DNA of 64,000 nt from Cyanophora paradoxa (lineage: Eukaryota > Glaucocystophyceae > Cyanophorales > Cyanophoraceae). The DNA lies in assembly GCA_004431415.1 (NCBI GenBank), contig QPMI01000496.1:248001-312000 (forward strand), read 5' to 3'. A model generated the notes under the pieces. The model was not told where the DNA came from. It worked only from the letters and a program-made list of their open reading frames with translations, and made no database searches. Made by a program: the position numbers and the translations under genes. Below, piece after piece: positions 1-12,785 of the stretch (position 1 is its first letter; each line of letters opens with the position of its first letter).

Positions 1-3000
1 CGTCCGAGCTCGAGCCGCCGTTGTCGGCGAACGCGTGGGCGCCGGCATCGTTCGCGTCGTCGTCGTGGTGGGCGACGGCGATCGTCGGCGCCGCCCGCTG
101 CGGCTGCTCGACCGCGCCGGACTCCGCCGCCTCCGGCCCGCCCGGGGCCGGGGCCGCCTCCGGCCTCGCGGGGGGCGCCAGGGCGAAGCGGATCGCGCTG
201 GTGCTCCCGACGCGCCGCATCTCGCCCAGGTTCGGCCGCTTGGCCGGCCCGCATCCCCGGCGCCGGCGCCGTGGTCCGCGCTGGGCCCCATCGCCCCGAT
301 GCCGCCCGAGGCTCCGCCCGCCGCCGGCGCCGACGCCGACGCCGACGCGGCGCGGTCGGTCGAAGCGAGCTCGTCGCGATCGCGGTCGTGCCTCGCCGGC
401 CTGAGCGACGGGTTCTCGGGGCGGTCGGCGTCCTCGTCCTCGTCCACCTCGTCCTGCGTGCAGTGCGGATCCGGATCCGCTTATGTTCGATTATGTAATA
501 TCTATCTACGGAACGCGTACGTCGAGATTCTTGACTCCGCTTTTGTACTCCTGCTTGTTCGTCTCCTCGTACTCGTCTGCACGCGCGCGTCGTACATGTG
601 ATCAGCGAGTCGAAGGCCGCGGCCGGTGACGGTCGGATTCGGACCAGCGGCGTCGTAGAGGTCCTGGGCGGCCGCCGGGTCGTTCAGCACCTCCTCGTTG
701 AACTGGCCTGATCATGATCGCGACGTTAGCGTTCAGCGCACCCGAGACCGCCCGAGGCAATCATGATGAAATTAGATCCAGAGGAAAGCACCGTAGGAGC
801 GGAGGATGCGGGGGTTGTTGATGCGCGGACGGCGGCCTTGTGGTGCGAGCGGGCCCCCGCAATGTCCTTCTGGAACTCGAGGTGCGCGATCAGCTCCTGC
901 GCGGCGCCGCCCGACGCGCTCTCAGCACCGACAACGAAACAGAGCGGATCCGGACTGCAGACAATCTCTCGGGATCTAGATCACCTCGCTCTCGTTGACG
1001 TGCTTGCCGCGCTTCGCCTGCGCCGCGCCGGCGCCCTGGCTCGCGAGAATGCGCTCCTGCGCCGCCTGGAAGACCTGGAACTCCACGTCCAGGAACTGCG
1101 ATTCGAATTTCCGCGTCAATTTCCGTGCATGGGCGTGGGGCCGCGCGCGGGCGACGCGGTATTTGGACGCGCCGGCCCGCGCTTGCCGGCCTCCTCGTAG
1201 GAGCGGTAGCCCGACTGCGTGTTCTCGCTGTGGCGGAGGAGGAACTGCCCGTAGCAGAGGCGGACGGCCGCCGAGTGCGGGTGCAGCGCCAGCGCCCGCT
1301 GGTAGATCTGCTCCGCCACCAGCACCGACGGCGGCGATGCGTCGCGGTGCAAGAACTGCGCGGCGAATTCGAACGTCAGAGAGAACCAAAGGGGTCGGAG
1401 GCAGGCAGCGCGGCCTTCTTGCATTCTCTGCGCGAGCGAGCGAGCGCGCGGCGCGGCGCGGCGCACCCGCGTCCCGACCTCCGCGTGCCAGGCGCTGGAG
1501 AGGCCCAGGCCGAAGACGCGGCCCGTGCAGAGCCGCCGCTCGAAGAAGAGGCGGGAGAGGAACCAGCCGCCGGCGAACGAGGCGGCGATCCCGACGACGC
1601 AGGCTGCGATGAAGGCGCCCGGGGAGGCCCCGCCCGCCACGAGCCGCTCTGCGTAGCGGCCCTCGACGAAGACGAGGAGGGAGACCCACGTGTAGGCGGA
1701 GAGCGCGGCGGCCCGCAGCTGGTTCAGCCTCAGCCTGCATGCCCGCCGCCCTCGTCAGCGCCGCGCGCACGCCCGGCTCGAATTCGAATTTCGGTGGAAA
1801 TCAGCGCACTCGTAGTAGGGGAAGTACTTCAGGACGCTGTAGACGCACGCGATCCCGCAGGCGAGGCCGACCAGACCTTCAAATTCCGCCCCGATCCAAA
1901 CATCAGAACAGATCTAGCTATAGAGGCGCCGGCCGATAAAAGGTCGACTAGTTTTGCGTTGCGCACCCGTCCACATCCTGGGGATGGAGGAGATCGACAG
2001 GAAGACGCAGCCGAAGGCCATCGCCGCGAGGTAGACGAGCTGCTCGCGGCTGTGCACTCGCGCCTGCGCCGGCCGATCCGCGCGCGCCGTGTCACGAGCC
2101 GACGCGACGCCAGGCAAGTGCGCGGAAGCGGCGCGGCGGGCCGGGGCGAATGGCACTAGTACTACGGTACTGACCGTGAAGGCGTGGCGCTGCCCCGGCT
2201 TGGACTCGTAGAAGAACAGGGCGTAGAGGAGGACCTGGGAGGCGAAGAGGAGCAGGGCGACCACCGAGATCGCCGCGTACAGCATGTGCTTCCCGCTCCA
2301 GCACGTCCTAAAAATAGCATCCGCCGCGCCGGGATCGAAACTTCGCCGGATCGAATTCGAGGGGGAGGGCGCATGCGCACCAGTCGGCGGGGAAGCTGGC
2401 GTGCGGGGCCGACGCGGCGCTCCAGATGCCGGAGGGGCAGTCCAGCGGCTCCAGGAGGATCACGACTGCCAGCGCAGGGCCGGGGTCAAGATCGTCAGAT
2501 ATCATTCCCTGAATTTCAACGACAACGCGGGGATCCTGGAAATGAGAGTTTTCAATTGGCGCACGGACGGGAATGTAGGCGGCGGATGGGAGGAAGTGGC
2601 CCGCGATACGCGTGTACCTCACTGCACCGGAACGGGGCGGGCTCGAATTCAGTAGAGGGCATTTAACATGACTCGCGATTCAATTTCTTAAAGATCGCGA
2701 CGCTAATAAGAGCTCGCTTGACAGAGGCGCACGGGGAAACTTGAAGCGAAACCGGTGCTGCATCGAAATTAAAATGATCATGAGCGGCAGATCAAGAAAA
2801 ATGAATATTTAGTGATATCGATATATTATAAGCCTAGACAAAGCTCGAGCTTGCATGAGCTGAAGTCAACATAACGGACCGTCTTGAAGGCGTATCCCAA
2901 GTAGCACATGTTGGCGAAGGCGGCGACGACGAGGGCCACCGTCACCGCCCAGACCGCCTCGAAGCTGGGCGGGCGGGCGGGCGTCAGCTGCAGGCGACCG

Positions 3001-3684
3001 CGATCGGGCTCGGTGGCCGCGGCCGATCCAAGGATCCCGCAGGTCTAGGCCCAGGCCCAGGGGCGCACTCCTTCATCTTGACGCCGTCGAACTTGGTGTA
3101 CCGCACCAGGTTCCTCCGGAACGCGGCCCCGGCGCTCGCGTCGCCCGCGAGATCTCCCTCCCACGAACTGCGGACGCGTCTCAGAGTCTAATTTAAATTC
3201 GCTGAAAGCCCAGTAACGCGATCGAATCCGCGAGTTTGCATTTGTATATATCTGGCCATGGTGTCGAACATGTACAGCGGCGCACCCGTAACCAAAGCAG
3301 GACAGAGGGAGGAAGATGACGCATAGGTACTGAATGACGGTATCCGCAGCAAACCACCGTGGGGCCCTGTGAGTGTCCTGCGCACGATCGCGAGCGGCCA
3401 GCACATGTTATGCGCGGCGTACGTATACGCGTATAAATGTAAAACAGATTTAGTGATCACGATGACGTGTAAAACACGCTTCAGCTAATCCGGGCGCGCG
3501 CGCGTGCCTTGCCGACAATAAGGGAGACTCCGAAGATGAGGTCCCGGGCGTGTCCGAGGGCCTCCCGCAGCTCGCCGAACGCATTGGAGCGCTCAGTGCC
3601 GGACCACGCGCTCTGGGAGCCGCGGCTGGACTGGGACCCGGCCTGGCTCCCCCCTGCGCTGGCGCCTCTCCGCTTGGGCCCCAT
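1..3684 (-). CDS. TmcB/TmcC-like multi-pass membrane protein with TPR/HAT-like repeats (3' end beyond window, frame broken)
   Basis: Multi-exon gene read from a Met at 3684 (MGPKRR...) leftwards. Early exons hold hydrophobic segments: near 3330 (TVIQYLCVIFLPLSCFGYG), 2950 (VWAVTVALVVAAFANMCYLG), 2260 (ISVVALLLFASQVLLYALFF), 2020 and 1600 (FIAACVVGIAASFAGGWFLS). These are followed by repeats of the kind ALALHPHSAAVRLCYGQFLL (near 1270), FLDVEFQVFQAAQERI (1090), ELIAHLEFQKDIAGARSHH (860), NNPRILRSYGAFL (800) and EEVLNDPAAAQDLYDAA (680). From memory this order matches the Tiny macrocysts B/C family of protists and algae. The C-terminal part is acidic and low-complexity (470-1) and leaves the window. 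Near 815 the pieces HHKAAVR and INNPR abut in different frames, so this copy may be a pseudogene or carry a 2-base error. Function of the family is not well defined; a sensory membrane role is inference. Confidence 0.55.
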
Positions 3685-5013
3685 GGTGAGAGCTCCGATG
3701 CTCGCGAGCTAAGATGAGGCAGAGCTGATCCCAGCTGCGAATTCGAAGCCGCCGCTGCCCAGCGACTTGGTCCGATCCTGAATTCAAAGAGCCATGCGCG
3801 GTGCTGCTGGCAGCTTCTCACGACTCTACACCTGCAGCTGCAGCTGGATCCGAGGCTGATCGGACTAGTACTAGGACTGAAAGCCTCTGCTGGCAGGCTG
3901 CTGCTGCTCACTCGGTCAGCGGCTGCCTTTCCGATCCGCGCTAGCGCTGTCCGCGCGCGACGCTGCCCAGGCTGCTGTTGCTTAGCGGTCAGCTATACTT
4001 GTAGTCCCGCGCGCGCTGAGAGCTCGTCGATCGCAGGCTCGAGCACTTGTGACAGACAGTCACAGACTGATCATGACAGTGTATACGCGCTCAGCCTAGA
4101 GTCAGCTACGCCGGCTATAGCTATAGCTATAGCTACTTCTGATGATCATGCCGCAGTGCCATGATGATCGCTGGGCGCGAATCCAGGGCGATACTATGAG
4201 GAAACGTCAACGCAGGCGCAGTGGTCCGGCGCCGCGGTGATGCGCATGTAGGGAGCGCGGCCCCGGGGTACAGGCCTATTGGATAGGGCCGCACGTAAAA
4301 GATTGATGCTGCCAAAGTTGTTCGCAGCTACATGAATGATTCTGCAGCTGCACTCGACGTGACGCCGCAGGTCACAAAGGCATTGTGAGAATTTGTGACG
4401 TCACTGACGTGACGGCAGACGTCGGCAGTAACGGCCGATCACGATATCGATCGATCGCGATCGCGATTCGCGATTTACGATTCGCGCGCACCGATTTGAT
4501 CGATTTTTGCGAGTCTGCCGGGAACACGAAGCGGTTTTTCCCCCGTGCATTTGCTTTTGAACGGCGGGCGTGCTTACCGCCCAAGATCTGAAAGCAAGCT
4601 GAGTTTTTCCCAAATTTTTTTGTTTAGTTTTCCGTAGTTTATTATTAGGGGAGTCGACAATTCACGGACGTACAATTAAAGCCCCTGGGTTTTTCGGAAA
4701 ACTTTTTCCCAAAAGTTTCATGAAAGCTAACGTTATAGCTCGGATTCGGAAGGGCGGGAGGGGGGTGGGGGAGGGGGGGAGGGGGGGGGGGGGCCCGTGG
4801 GCGGGCCGGGGAGGCGCGGCGTACGCGTCGACGTCCGCGGTCTGCAGCTGGAGGGCGGCGGCGGCGGCGGCGGTGCGGGTGCGGGCCGGGCACGGGCCGT
4901 GGGCCGGCCGGGTGAAGGTCGCGGCTCCGGGGCGGCCGGCCGCGGCGGCAAAGAGGCTGGCGGCGGCCTACGTACACAATTGCAATCAATGACAAGTCAC
5001 TGAGTTCCAATCG
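3685..5013. other. Intergenic region with CRE-like and palindromic motifs and a G-tract
   Basis: No gene supported. It separates the 5' end of the TmcB-like gene from the 3' end of the NSUN gene. Bases 4395-4425 contain TGACGTCA and further GACGT steps like CREB/bZIP sites. Bases 4435-4500 are made of GATCG/CGATC palindromes. Bases 4754-4792 are an almost pure G run, possibly G-quadruplex. Open frames over 4720-4992 are low-complexity Gly/Arg/Pro and look non-coding. Confidence 0.5.
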
Positions 5014-6847
5014 CTACAAGCGCCTGGCGCCCTCCTTCACGAGGCGCGCTACGAACAGGCCGCTGGTTTTAGAGACCCGCGGGTCGAAGCGGAGCGTCCC
5101 CGGGAGGTGCGGCGAGTCGCGCGCCGGGGCGGCCACCGCCGGCGAGCCCAGGGCCCGCGCGTCCTGGAGCTTGGCCCTCGGCTCCCGCTCCAGAAACCAG
5201 CGCACGACGTCCTCGTTCTGCCGCCGCGCGTAGCTGCAGGTCGAGTACACCAGCGTCCCGCCGGGCGCCAGCAGCCGGAACCCGTTCGCCAGGAGGGACC
5301 GCTGCCCGGCCGCGCCCCGAGCTGAGTCAGAGGCCGGGGATCGGACCCGGGCAGGGGGACGGGGGGGGGGGGGGAGGGGAGGGGGGGGAGGGGGGGAGGG
5401 GGGGAGGGGAGGGGGGGGAGGACCTGGAGGGACTCCAGAGACGCCACGCGCGCGGGGTCCGTCAGCCACCGCTCGTACGAGCTCGGGCCCTGCTGCTTCA
5501 GCCTGCGCCGGTACCCCGCTCAGAGAGCGTATCCCCTCAGAAGAAAAGGCGCCTGGAAGCGAGAGGGGCCCACTTGGCGACGTGGCGGTGGCTCCCGTCG
5601 TGCGTGCACTCCGCGTCCACCAGCACCTGGCCGGAGGGGCTCAGGAGGGCCGGAAGAAAGAGAGCACAAGTCGAGGAGCCTTGGCCTAGGAGCCAGCAGC
5701 TACCTTGTCGAAGGACTCCTCCGCCTCCTCCGCCTCGCCCCCCGGCCCCGGCCCCGGCCCGCCTCCCTCCCCCTCGAGCCGCGAGGCCTCCTCCAGGGCC
5801 GCCCGCGCCCTGTGCCGCGCCTTCTTGTTCCTGCGCGCGCGCGCCCTCTCGGCGCTATTCTTAGACCGGCGCGGGGTACGCGCGCACCGCTTCGCGGTGG
5901 CGCGGGCGGCGGGGGACCCGGCGGGCGCGTAGATCGCGATGGGCCCGGGGGAGACGCGCATCCACCCCAGGGGCTCGCCGACGGCGCCGGCGCCGGCGCG
6001 GTGGTCGCCCCCGCCCCGCGCCGCGAGCTTCGGGGGCGCGAAGGTGGTCCCGTCCGCCAGGTAGAGGCGGGCGTTCGCGACGCGGTACCTGAGGAGGAGG
6101 GACCGGCACGCCGCCATGCGCCGCGCGCTCACGTCCACCCCGACCACGACGCCTGCCCGGCTCGCTCAGGGGGGTAGAGGGATGGGGGGCAGGGGGGCGG
6201 GGACCGTGCGGGGCGACGAGGTCGGCGATGAGGGAGGCCTTGGCGCCGGGCGCGCAGCAGAGGTCCAGCACGCGCTCGCCGGGCCGCGGGTCCAACAGGG
6301 CGACGGCCGCGCCGCTCGCGGCGTCGATGCCGTAGACCTGCCCCCGCGCGTACGCGTCGGCGCCCGCCAGCTGCGCGCTCGCCGCCGCCTCGTAGAACCC
6401 GAGGCCGCGCAGCCAGGGGACTTCGCGCAGGGGCCCGAGCTGCGCCTCCAGCGCCGCGCGCTCCGGCGGGTCGCGCGGGTTGAAGCGGAGGTACCGCGGC
6501 ACCTCCACCGCCTCCAGCGGGCGCTCCGGGCCCTCGCCGCCGTCGCCCTCGGCCCCGCCGGACGGCGCGAGCGCGCGCCTGGGCTCCCTGCGGTCCGCGT
6601 GAGACGAGCGAGCGGAGCGCGGAGGCGCCTGGCGGCGCAAGGCGGCCGCGGACCTCGAGCTCCCGCAGGCGTCCTCCGCGACGCCCTCGTCTTCGATCGC
6701 ATCCTCCTCGCTGGATGAGCCGCTGAGGCGCACTTTGTCGGTGAGCGGAAGGCGAGGCGCGCGCGCTGGGCGCGCGCCGCGCATGCGGCGGCTCCGGCTG
6801 CGAACCTGCAGCGGTCGCCTGGCCGATGGGGGCGTGTCCGACCACAC
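5014..6847 (-). CDS. NOL1/NOP2/Sun (NSUN) family RNA cytosine-C5 methyltransferase
   Basis: Catalyses S-adenosylmethionine-dependent 5-methylation of cytosine in tRNA or rRNA. In order on the minus strand: an acidic/basic N-terminal extension; the N-terminal substrate-binding part (VPRYLRFNPRD near 6490); motif I ERVLDLCCAPGAKASLIADL (near 6260); GVDVSARRMAACRSLLLRYR (near 6110); motif IV VLVDAECTHDGSHRH (near 5610); RRRLKQQGPSSYERWL (near 5490); motif VI LVYSTCS followed by NEDVV (near 5230); and FDPRVSKTSGLFVARL at the end. Both conserved cysteines (DAEC and STCS) are present, so activity is plausible. Exons are split by at least four short introns with CAG acceptors. The start is uncertain: 6847 is the first clear Met, but the N-terminal stretch is low-complexity and could begin nearer 6784 or in an upstream exon. 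Which NSUN subfamily it belongs to cannot be told here. Confidence 0.85.
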
Positions 6848-7452
6848 GAGCGCTCCTCACTGCTGCGATCCATCGCGCTCCAATCGACCGGAGCCGCCGC
6901 CTGGGTGCCTGCGGGGAGTTCAGCGCGGCGCCGACCGCGGCGCGGGCTGCACCCGGCGAAGCGAGCGGTGCGCGCCTGCCGTCGACTCCAGATGGCTCCA
7001 AAGCGCTTGCTCAAGCGCCCCGGCGGCGTCGCAGAGCCGGGATCCCGCGCCTCGCTCGCGGTTCGCTCTGCAGAACTAAGAGCTAAGATGGACTAAGCGC
7101 GCCGGAGACTTCTGATGCCGCGTTGCGAGCGCTCGTTCTTGTACCCGCAACCGCCCTGCTTCGCTGTCGTCGCTAGCTCTGCATGTACCCCTTTCCCTGC
7201 CCTGTACCCTCCCTACGGCTCGCTTCCGCTGGCCATGGGCGTGTTACGATGGCAGTTGCCCAGAGCTGATCTTACCGAGCTCGAGCCGTGGACAGATGCA
7301 CCTGGCCGCGTCCCGCACAGCGCGCAGTGGCTGCACTGCACTCACGAACAGGGGAGGGGGCAGGCGGGACGGGGGCCGGGGCGGCGGGGAGGGGGGACGG
7401 GAGGGGCGGGGCGGGGGCCGGGGGCCGCCCAAGAAGACGAAGAGGGAAGGCG
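6848..7452. other. Spacer between the EFTUD2 3' end and the NSUN 5' end
   Basis: About 600 bases holding the likely NSUN promoter and the EFTUD2 3' untranslated region. G-rich from 7351 to 7435. Open frames here (for example plus-strand 7115 onward) run across EFTUD2 exons on the other strand and have no coding character. Confidence 0.4.
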
Positions 7453-10400
7453 CTACAAGTACTGTTGCATGTCGGCGTCCTGCTTGGCGAGCTCCAGGAG
7501 CATCGGGTCGTCGAAGAACTTGTTCACCGACACGTCCTCCGACATGCCCTGCCCGGGGGTTAGGGGAGGAGGGGGCGGCGGGCGGGGCGGGGCGCGGGGG
7601 CGGGCCTTCCGGCGGCGGGTCTTGACCATGAAGTCGCGGGCGAGGGCGACACCTTGCGCCGGCTCCAGCGGCCGCAGCGCGATGTTCTGCGCGGCGCGGC
7701 CTTCGTCAGAGGCGGCGGCGCCGGCGGCCGAGCGCACGGGCGCCGGCGTCTGTCTCGGGCGCACCTTGTCCAGGGGGTCGCCCGGTACCAGCTGCCAGTG
7801 GTCGAACACCGACATGACGAACGCCTGGCCCTGCGGGGTACGGTGCCGCCTCAGGAGGGTACGGACGGGCGGGACGGGGAGGGGGGAGGGAAGGCGGGCC
7901 TGTGTGCTGGAGCGGAGGTCCGTCTCGAATCCGAACGAGTCGATGACGGGGATCAGCGCCTGCGGGGGGTACGCGTCGCGTGAGGGGGGACGAAGGGCGG
8001 GGGTACGGGGCGGGGCGCGCCTTCACGATGTAGAGGGGGCTACCCGGCTTGGGCAGGTCCTGCGTCACGTGCCCCCTGCGCGGCGGGTGAGGGGGGTACG
8101 AGATTGCGAGGGTGCGGGGAGGGGTACCTGCGCCGGGCAAGCACTGTGTATACGGCGGCGATGCAGTCCGCGGGGGCCTGCGCGGGGCGGGCGCTTGAGA
8201 ACCGCGCGGGGGGACAGGAACGCGGCGGCGCAAAGAAAGGGGGTACCTGGATCTCGCAGAAGTAAACGGGCTCCATGAGGCGGGGGGTAGCCATGAGGAA
8301 CGCGCTGTAGGCGACGCGCCGCGCCGTGGGAATCATCTGCCGCGAGCGTCGGGGGCCGCTCCCGGGGGTACGGGGTTCTGCGGGGGGTACGGCGGACCTG
8401 GCCGCCGCCGCGGAGGATCGGCTCGGAGGCGATCGTCGCGTCGAGGATCTGCGGGGGGCGGGGCGGGCTCGAGCCGGGCCCGAGGAGGAAAGGGGCCCCG
8501 CCGGGATTCGAACCTTGAACTTGACGTTGCGGATGGGCTCGTCGCACAGGGGCCCCTCGCGCGTGCCCCACTGGAAGCCCTGCGGCGGCCGTCGCAACCG
8601 AGCGGAGCGGACCCCCCGAGGGGAAATGGGGGGTACGGGATCGCGCGCGCCTGGACCACGGAGTCGCGGACGGCGTTGAGGAGGCCCTTGTCGACCTCGG
8701 AGGGGAGGGTGTCGTCGACGAGGACGTTGGGGCCCCGCGCGTCCGGCCCGAACGCCCAGATGGAGCGCGCCGCGAGCAGGTCCCACTCGTACTTCGTCTG
8801 GAAGAACTCGGAGACGCGCTTCTTCTCCCACGTCAGCGCCACCTTGCCGAACTCGATGTCCTCCGCCAAGCCCTTCTCCAGCGGCTCCGCGATCATCGTC
8901 AGCTTGTTCCTGCGCGCGAGGAGCTTGAGAAGGGGGGGCGGGGGGGAAGGAGGCGGCGGGGGTACGCGCTTCTTGTTCGGGGTCTCCGCGAAGCACTTGA
9001 GCGACGACGTCTCGACGACCGTCTCGCAGAACGAGACGCTCGGGTCCGCCACCTTGGGGGGGTACGGGGCTCAGAAAGTGGGGAGGAGCGGGGTGGGGAG
9101 AGTTCGGCGGGGGCACCTTGATCTCGATCTCGGAGTACATCTTGCGGAGGTCGTGCATGATGCAGTCGAGGTAGAGCTCGCCCGTGCCCAGGATGACGTG
9201 CTCGCCCGACTCCTCCACCTTGGTCTGGGCCAGCGGGTACGACTTGTTGATCTTGCGCAGGCCGTCGAGCATCTTCGGGAGCTCGGAGGGGTTGATCGGC
9301 TCGGCCGCGAGCTGCGCGCGCCCCGCCCCGCCCCGGTCGGAAACGGGTACGGGAGGAGGAGGAAGGGCGGGCGGGGGCAGAGGGCACCTTGACGACGGAG
9401 ATGGTGTTGTGGGGGAGGGGGCGGAAGATGTAGAAATCGAGGGTGTCCTTGGCGGACGTGATCGTCGCCGACTTCATGATCGAGGCTGCGCGGCCGGGCC
9501 GGCGGCGTGAGGCCGGGCCGGCGGGCGGGGCGGGGCAGGGGCGCCGGCGCGAATGCTGCCCGGCGGGCCGGTCGGCCGCACCGTCGACGCCCTCGATGAG
9601 TACCCAGGCGCCGGGCCCCGCCTTCTGGACCTCCAGGCGGTACCGGGACTGCGGGGCACGCGTCGGCGGGCGGGCGGCGGGACGGGGGAACGAAACGCGG
9701 GAGGGGGGTACGGGGGCACCTGGTGGATCCAGAGCTTGGAGACGTCCTTGACGGACATGTCCTCCTCGTCCTCGAGGGTGTACCCCTCGCCGAGGACGTT
9801 GACGGTGTCGCCCACGCGGATGGTGCCCGAGTAGACGCGGGCGAGCGCGTCGAAGGTCGAGCAGTCCGGCTTCGCGTACAGCTTGCACACGTTCACCATC
9901 AGCGGGCCCTGCCGCGCGGGGCTCGCTTCAGAGGGGCGCGGCGGCTGCAAGGGGTACCGTCGAAAACGCACCTCGGGGTCGCACTTGCGCATCGCCTCCG
10001 CGGCCTCGGTATCCATGGGGCCCGTGTAGATGTGCTCGACCTGCGGCGCGGAGGCCTGAGCGGGGCGCCGGGGGCGCGGGCGGGAGGGGGTACGGGCGCA
10101 CCTTCGTGGCGGCGTTGGCGGCGGGGGAGGGGACGTGCCGGACAACCATGTCGACGAAGCCTGGGGCCCAGGAGGAGTCAGAGAAGGGATGAAGGACGAA
10201 GGGGGAAGGGGCGCGGGCGGGGCACCGGTGGCGCGGCCGAAGAACTGGGAGCAGATGAGCTTGAGCAGGGGCTTGTTGTTCATGAAGAGCTGCGAGGTCT
10301 TCAGCTCCACGCCGAGCTCCGCCAGCGTCGCCTGCGCCCGGGTCGGGTCAGGGGCGGCCGGGGGCGGCGCGGGGCGGCGCGAGGGGTACGCGGACCTTGA

Positions 10401-12427
10401 GATTGTCGGGGTTCTCGCTGACGGCCTGCGAGAAGATCTTGTAGATGGGCTCCATGATGAAGTGCACGAAGGTGCGCTGCGTACACAGGATTAGAAGGGG
10501 GGGGTGGGGGGGGGGAGAGAGATGGGGTACGCGGGCGCCGACCTGGGCGCCCGAGCTCGGCTGCTTCTTCGTGAACTTGCGGGTCTCCTGCGCGGGGGCT
10601 GAGGGGGGTACGCGGTCTCCGGTTTGCGGAGGGGGTACCTCGTTGTAGTAAATGTCGCCCCAGAGCCGCTTCGCGAACTCGTCGCCAGAGAAGCCGCCTG
10701 GGATCGAGTCGGAAAGGGACGAAAAGGACGGGAAGGGGGTACGCGGACCGTAGTACTCGGAGTACATATCGGCGAACTGCGCGGGCGCTCAGGGGGCACA
10801 AAGGAAAGGAAAGGAAAGGAATGAAGAAGCGGAGAGGGGCGTGCCTGCTTGAGGGTGAAGCTGAAGCCCATGAGCGTGCTCGCGAAGCAGACGTTGCCGA
10901 GCTCCGGTGAGACGCGGATGGGGCCCTCCGCGCCTGCCGTCCGCGCGGCGCGGCGCCGGTCGGCGGGCGGGCGAGCGGGCGGGCGGGCCGGAGCGGGGAG
11001 GCGGGCGGGGGGACGCGGACCGTAGGAGCAGGAGGCGAGGACGGTGTTCACGTCCTCGAGCGTGTGCCGGATCTTGTGGTACGCGTCCGCGGGCGGGAGC
11101 TTCAGCTCCATGATCAGGCGGTCGATCTGCCGCGGGCGGGCGCGGGCGTGAGGCGGGCGAGCGGGCGGGCGTCGGGCCGGGCGCGTGGCGCGTGCGGCGG
11201 ACCTTGTTGATGACGACGGTGATGGCCACGCGCTCAGCGACGGCGCACTTGATCGCGCGCTCCGTCTGGACCATCACCTGGCGGGGCGCGGCGGGTGAGC
11301 CCCTGCCGGCGCCGACGCTGCGAGGGAGCGCGGCGCACTCCCTCGATGGCGTCGACCACGATCACGACGCCGTCGGCAAGGCGAATCGAGGCGCACATCT
11401 CTGCGCGCGCGGCGGCCCGCGTCGGCGGCGGCGGGCGTGGCGGCGAAGAGAGCCGAAGGGGAGGAAGGCACCGTCCGAGAAGTTGACGTGTCCGGGGGTG
11501 TCCATGATGTTCAGGAGCTGGCTCTTGCCCTGTGCAAAGGTCTCGGACCGGCGGCGGCGCGGCGGCGCGGCGCGGAGGCGCGGCGGCCGGACCTTGCCGT
11601 CGGGGACCACGAGCGACATCGGCATCGCCTTGATCGAGATCGCGCGCTCCTGCTCGTCGACGCGCGTGTCCGTGTACTTGATCTGCGCCGGGCGGCGCGT
11701 GAGGCGGGCGGGAGGCGCAGCGGGCACGCGCCCCCCGCGGACCTGCTTGGCGGGGTCCCAGCCGCGCTCGCGCAAGTGCGTCTGCTGGACCAGCATATCC
11801 ATGAACATGGTCTTCCCGTGGTGAATGTGCCCCACGAACGCGATGTTCCGCATGCGGTCAGGGTAGTCCGTGAGGGAGACGAGGAACCTGGCGGGCGCGT
11901 CGGCGGGCCCGCAGCCCGGCGCGGCGGACGCCCTCGCACTCTTTCGTGAAGGTCGTGATCGGCATCTGCTTCTCGAGGAGCTCGAAGTTCTTCGTCTTGA
12001 CGGGCGCGATGATCGGGACCTCGAGGGGCTGAGTGTCCTCGTCCTGAACCATCGTCTCGACCGAAGGGCCGTAGAGCTCCTCCGCGGACGGGAAGTACTT
12101 CTTGTCCTCAGCTAATATGATGGCGTTCGAAACCGGCCCGTCGTCTGTGGCGGGCCGGGATCAGTCGCGCTCGCGCGCCTACGCATGCGGGAGGCTAGCT
12201 CCCGCCGCGGACGCTCGAAAGCTAGCTCGCGGCGCTCGCTCGCGTGGCGCACCCTCCTCCATCGCGGATGGCTGCTGCTCCTGGGCGGGCGAGGCCCCGG
12301 TCTCCTCCTGCGCGGCCTCCGCCCACTCATCGCGGCGGCGCTGCTCCTCCTGCTGCTGCTCCTCGTCCTCGTCTTCGATTTCGGGGCCTATGTAGTTGCC
12401 GAACTCATCGTAAAGAGACTCGTCCAT
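7453..12427 (-). CDS. EFTUD2: 116-kDa U5 snRNP GTPase Snu114/EFTUD2
   Basis: EF-2-like GTPase of the U5 snRNP that controls the Brr2 helicase during spliceosome activation and disassembly in the nucleus. The N-terminus ([19 protein letters not shown]) closely matches the signature start of the family and is followed by its acidic Glu/Gln stretch. The GTPase motifs are visible: G1 [10 protein letters not shown] near 11840, G2 region [16 protein letters not shown] near 11640, G3 [15 protein letters not shown] near 11510, G4 VVINKIDRL across an intron near 11200. Later exons give [72 protein letters not shown], the domain IV segment [19 protein letters not shown], and the C-terminal [13 protein letters not shown] and DADMQQYL. 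Roughly twenty exons; introns 40-90 nt with donors GTGCGCC, GTCCGCC, GTGCCCC and a few apparent GC donors. It looks complete and intact. Its 5' end faces the chorein gene 358 bp away. Confidence 0.96.
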
Positions 12428-12785
12428 CGTGGCGACGGCCGCGAGCCTCGACGCCGAGTCGACGGCTGCGCTGCCTACGAACTGAACGAGGTCGCGCCCC
12501 GCTGCCTACGAAGCGAGAGAGGGCGTGAAAGCCGGTCGACGCCCGATGTCGCCTGTACCCGTCCACCCGAGCCGGCCTCAGCAAGAAAACGCTCGGCGGC
12601 CCTCTGTACATGTAGCGCAACGCGTGCCTGAAGCGAAATCCTCGACAAAATGCGGGGACTCCTACATCGTGCGCAATTTCACTGCATAATGCTGGACATA
12701 GCAGGCCTCGCGCAGGCCTCGCGTGGCCCGCAGCAGCTGCGGATAACGCCGCGAGCGCTGTTTCCTCGAGCTAAGCGACTCAGAC
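12428..12785. promoter_or_regulatory. Shared divergent promoter region of EFTUD2 and the chorein-domain gene
   Basis: 358 bp between two head-to-head start codons. No TATA box is evident. Repeated CTACGAA/CGAAG-type words occur at about 12475-12520. Assignment as a bidirectional promoter rests on gene orientation only. Confidence 0.4.

Noticed and set aside
7115-8278. Long plus-strand frame of 387 codons
   Set aside because: It lies opposite confirmed EFTUD2 exons, is low-complexity Arg/Gly/Pro, and runs through EFTUD2 introns.
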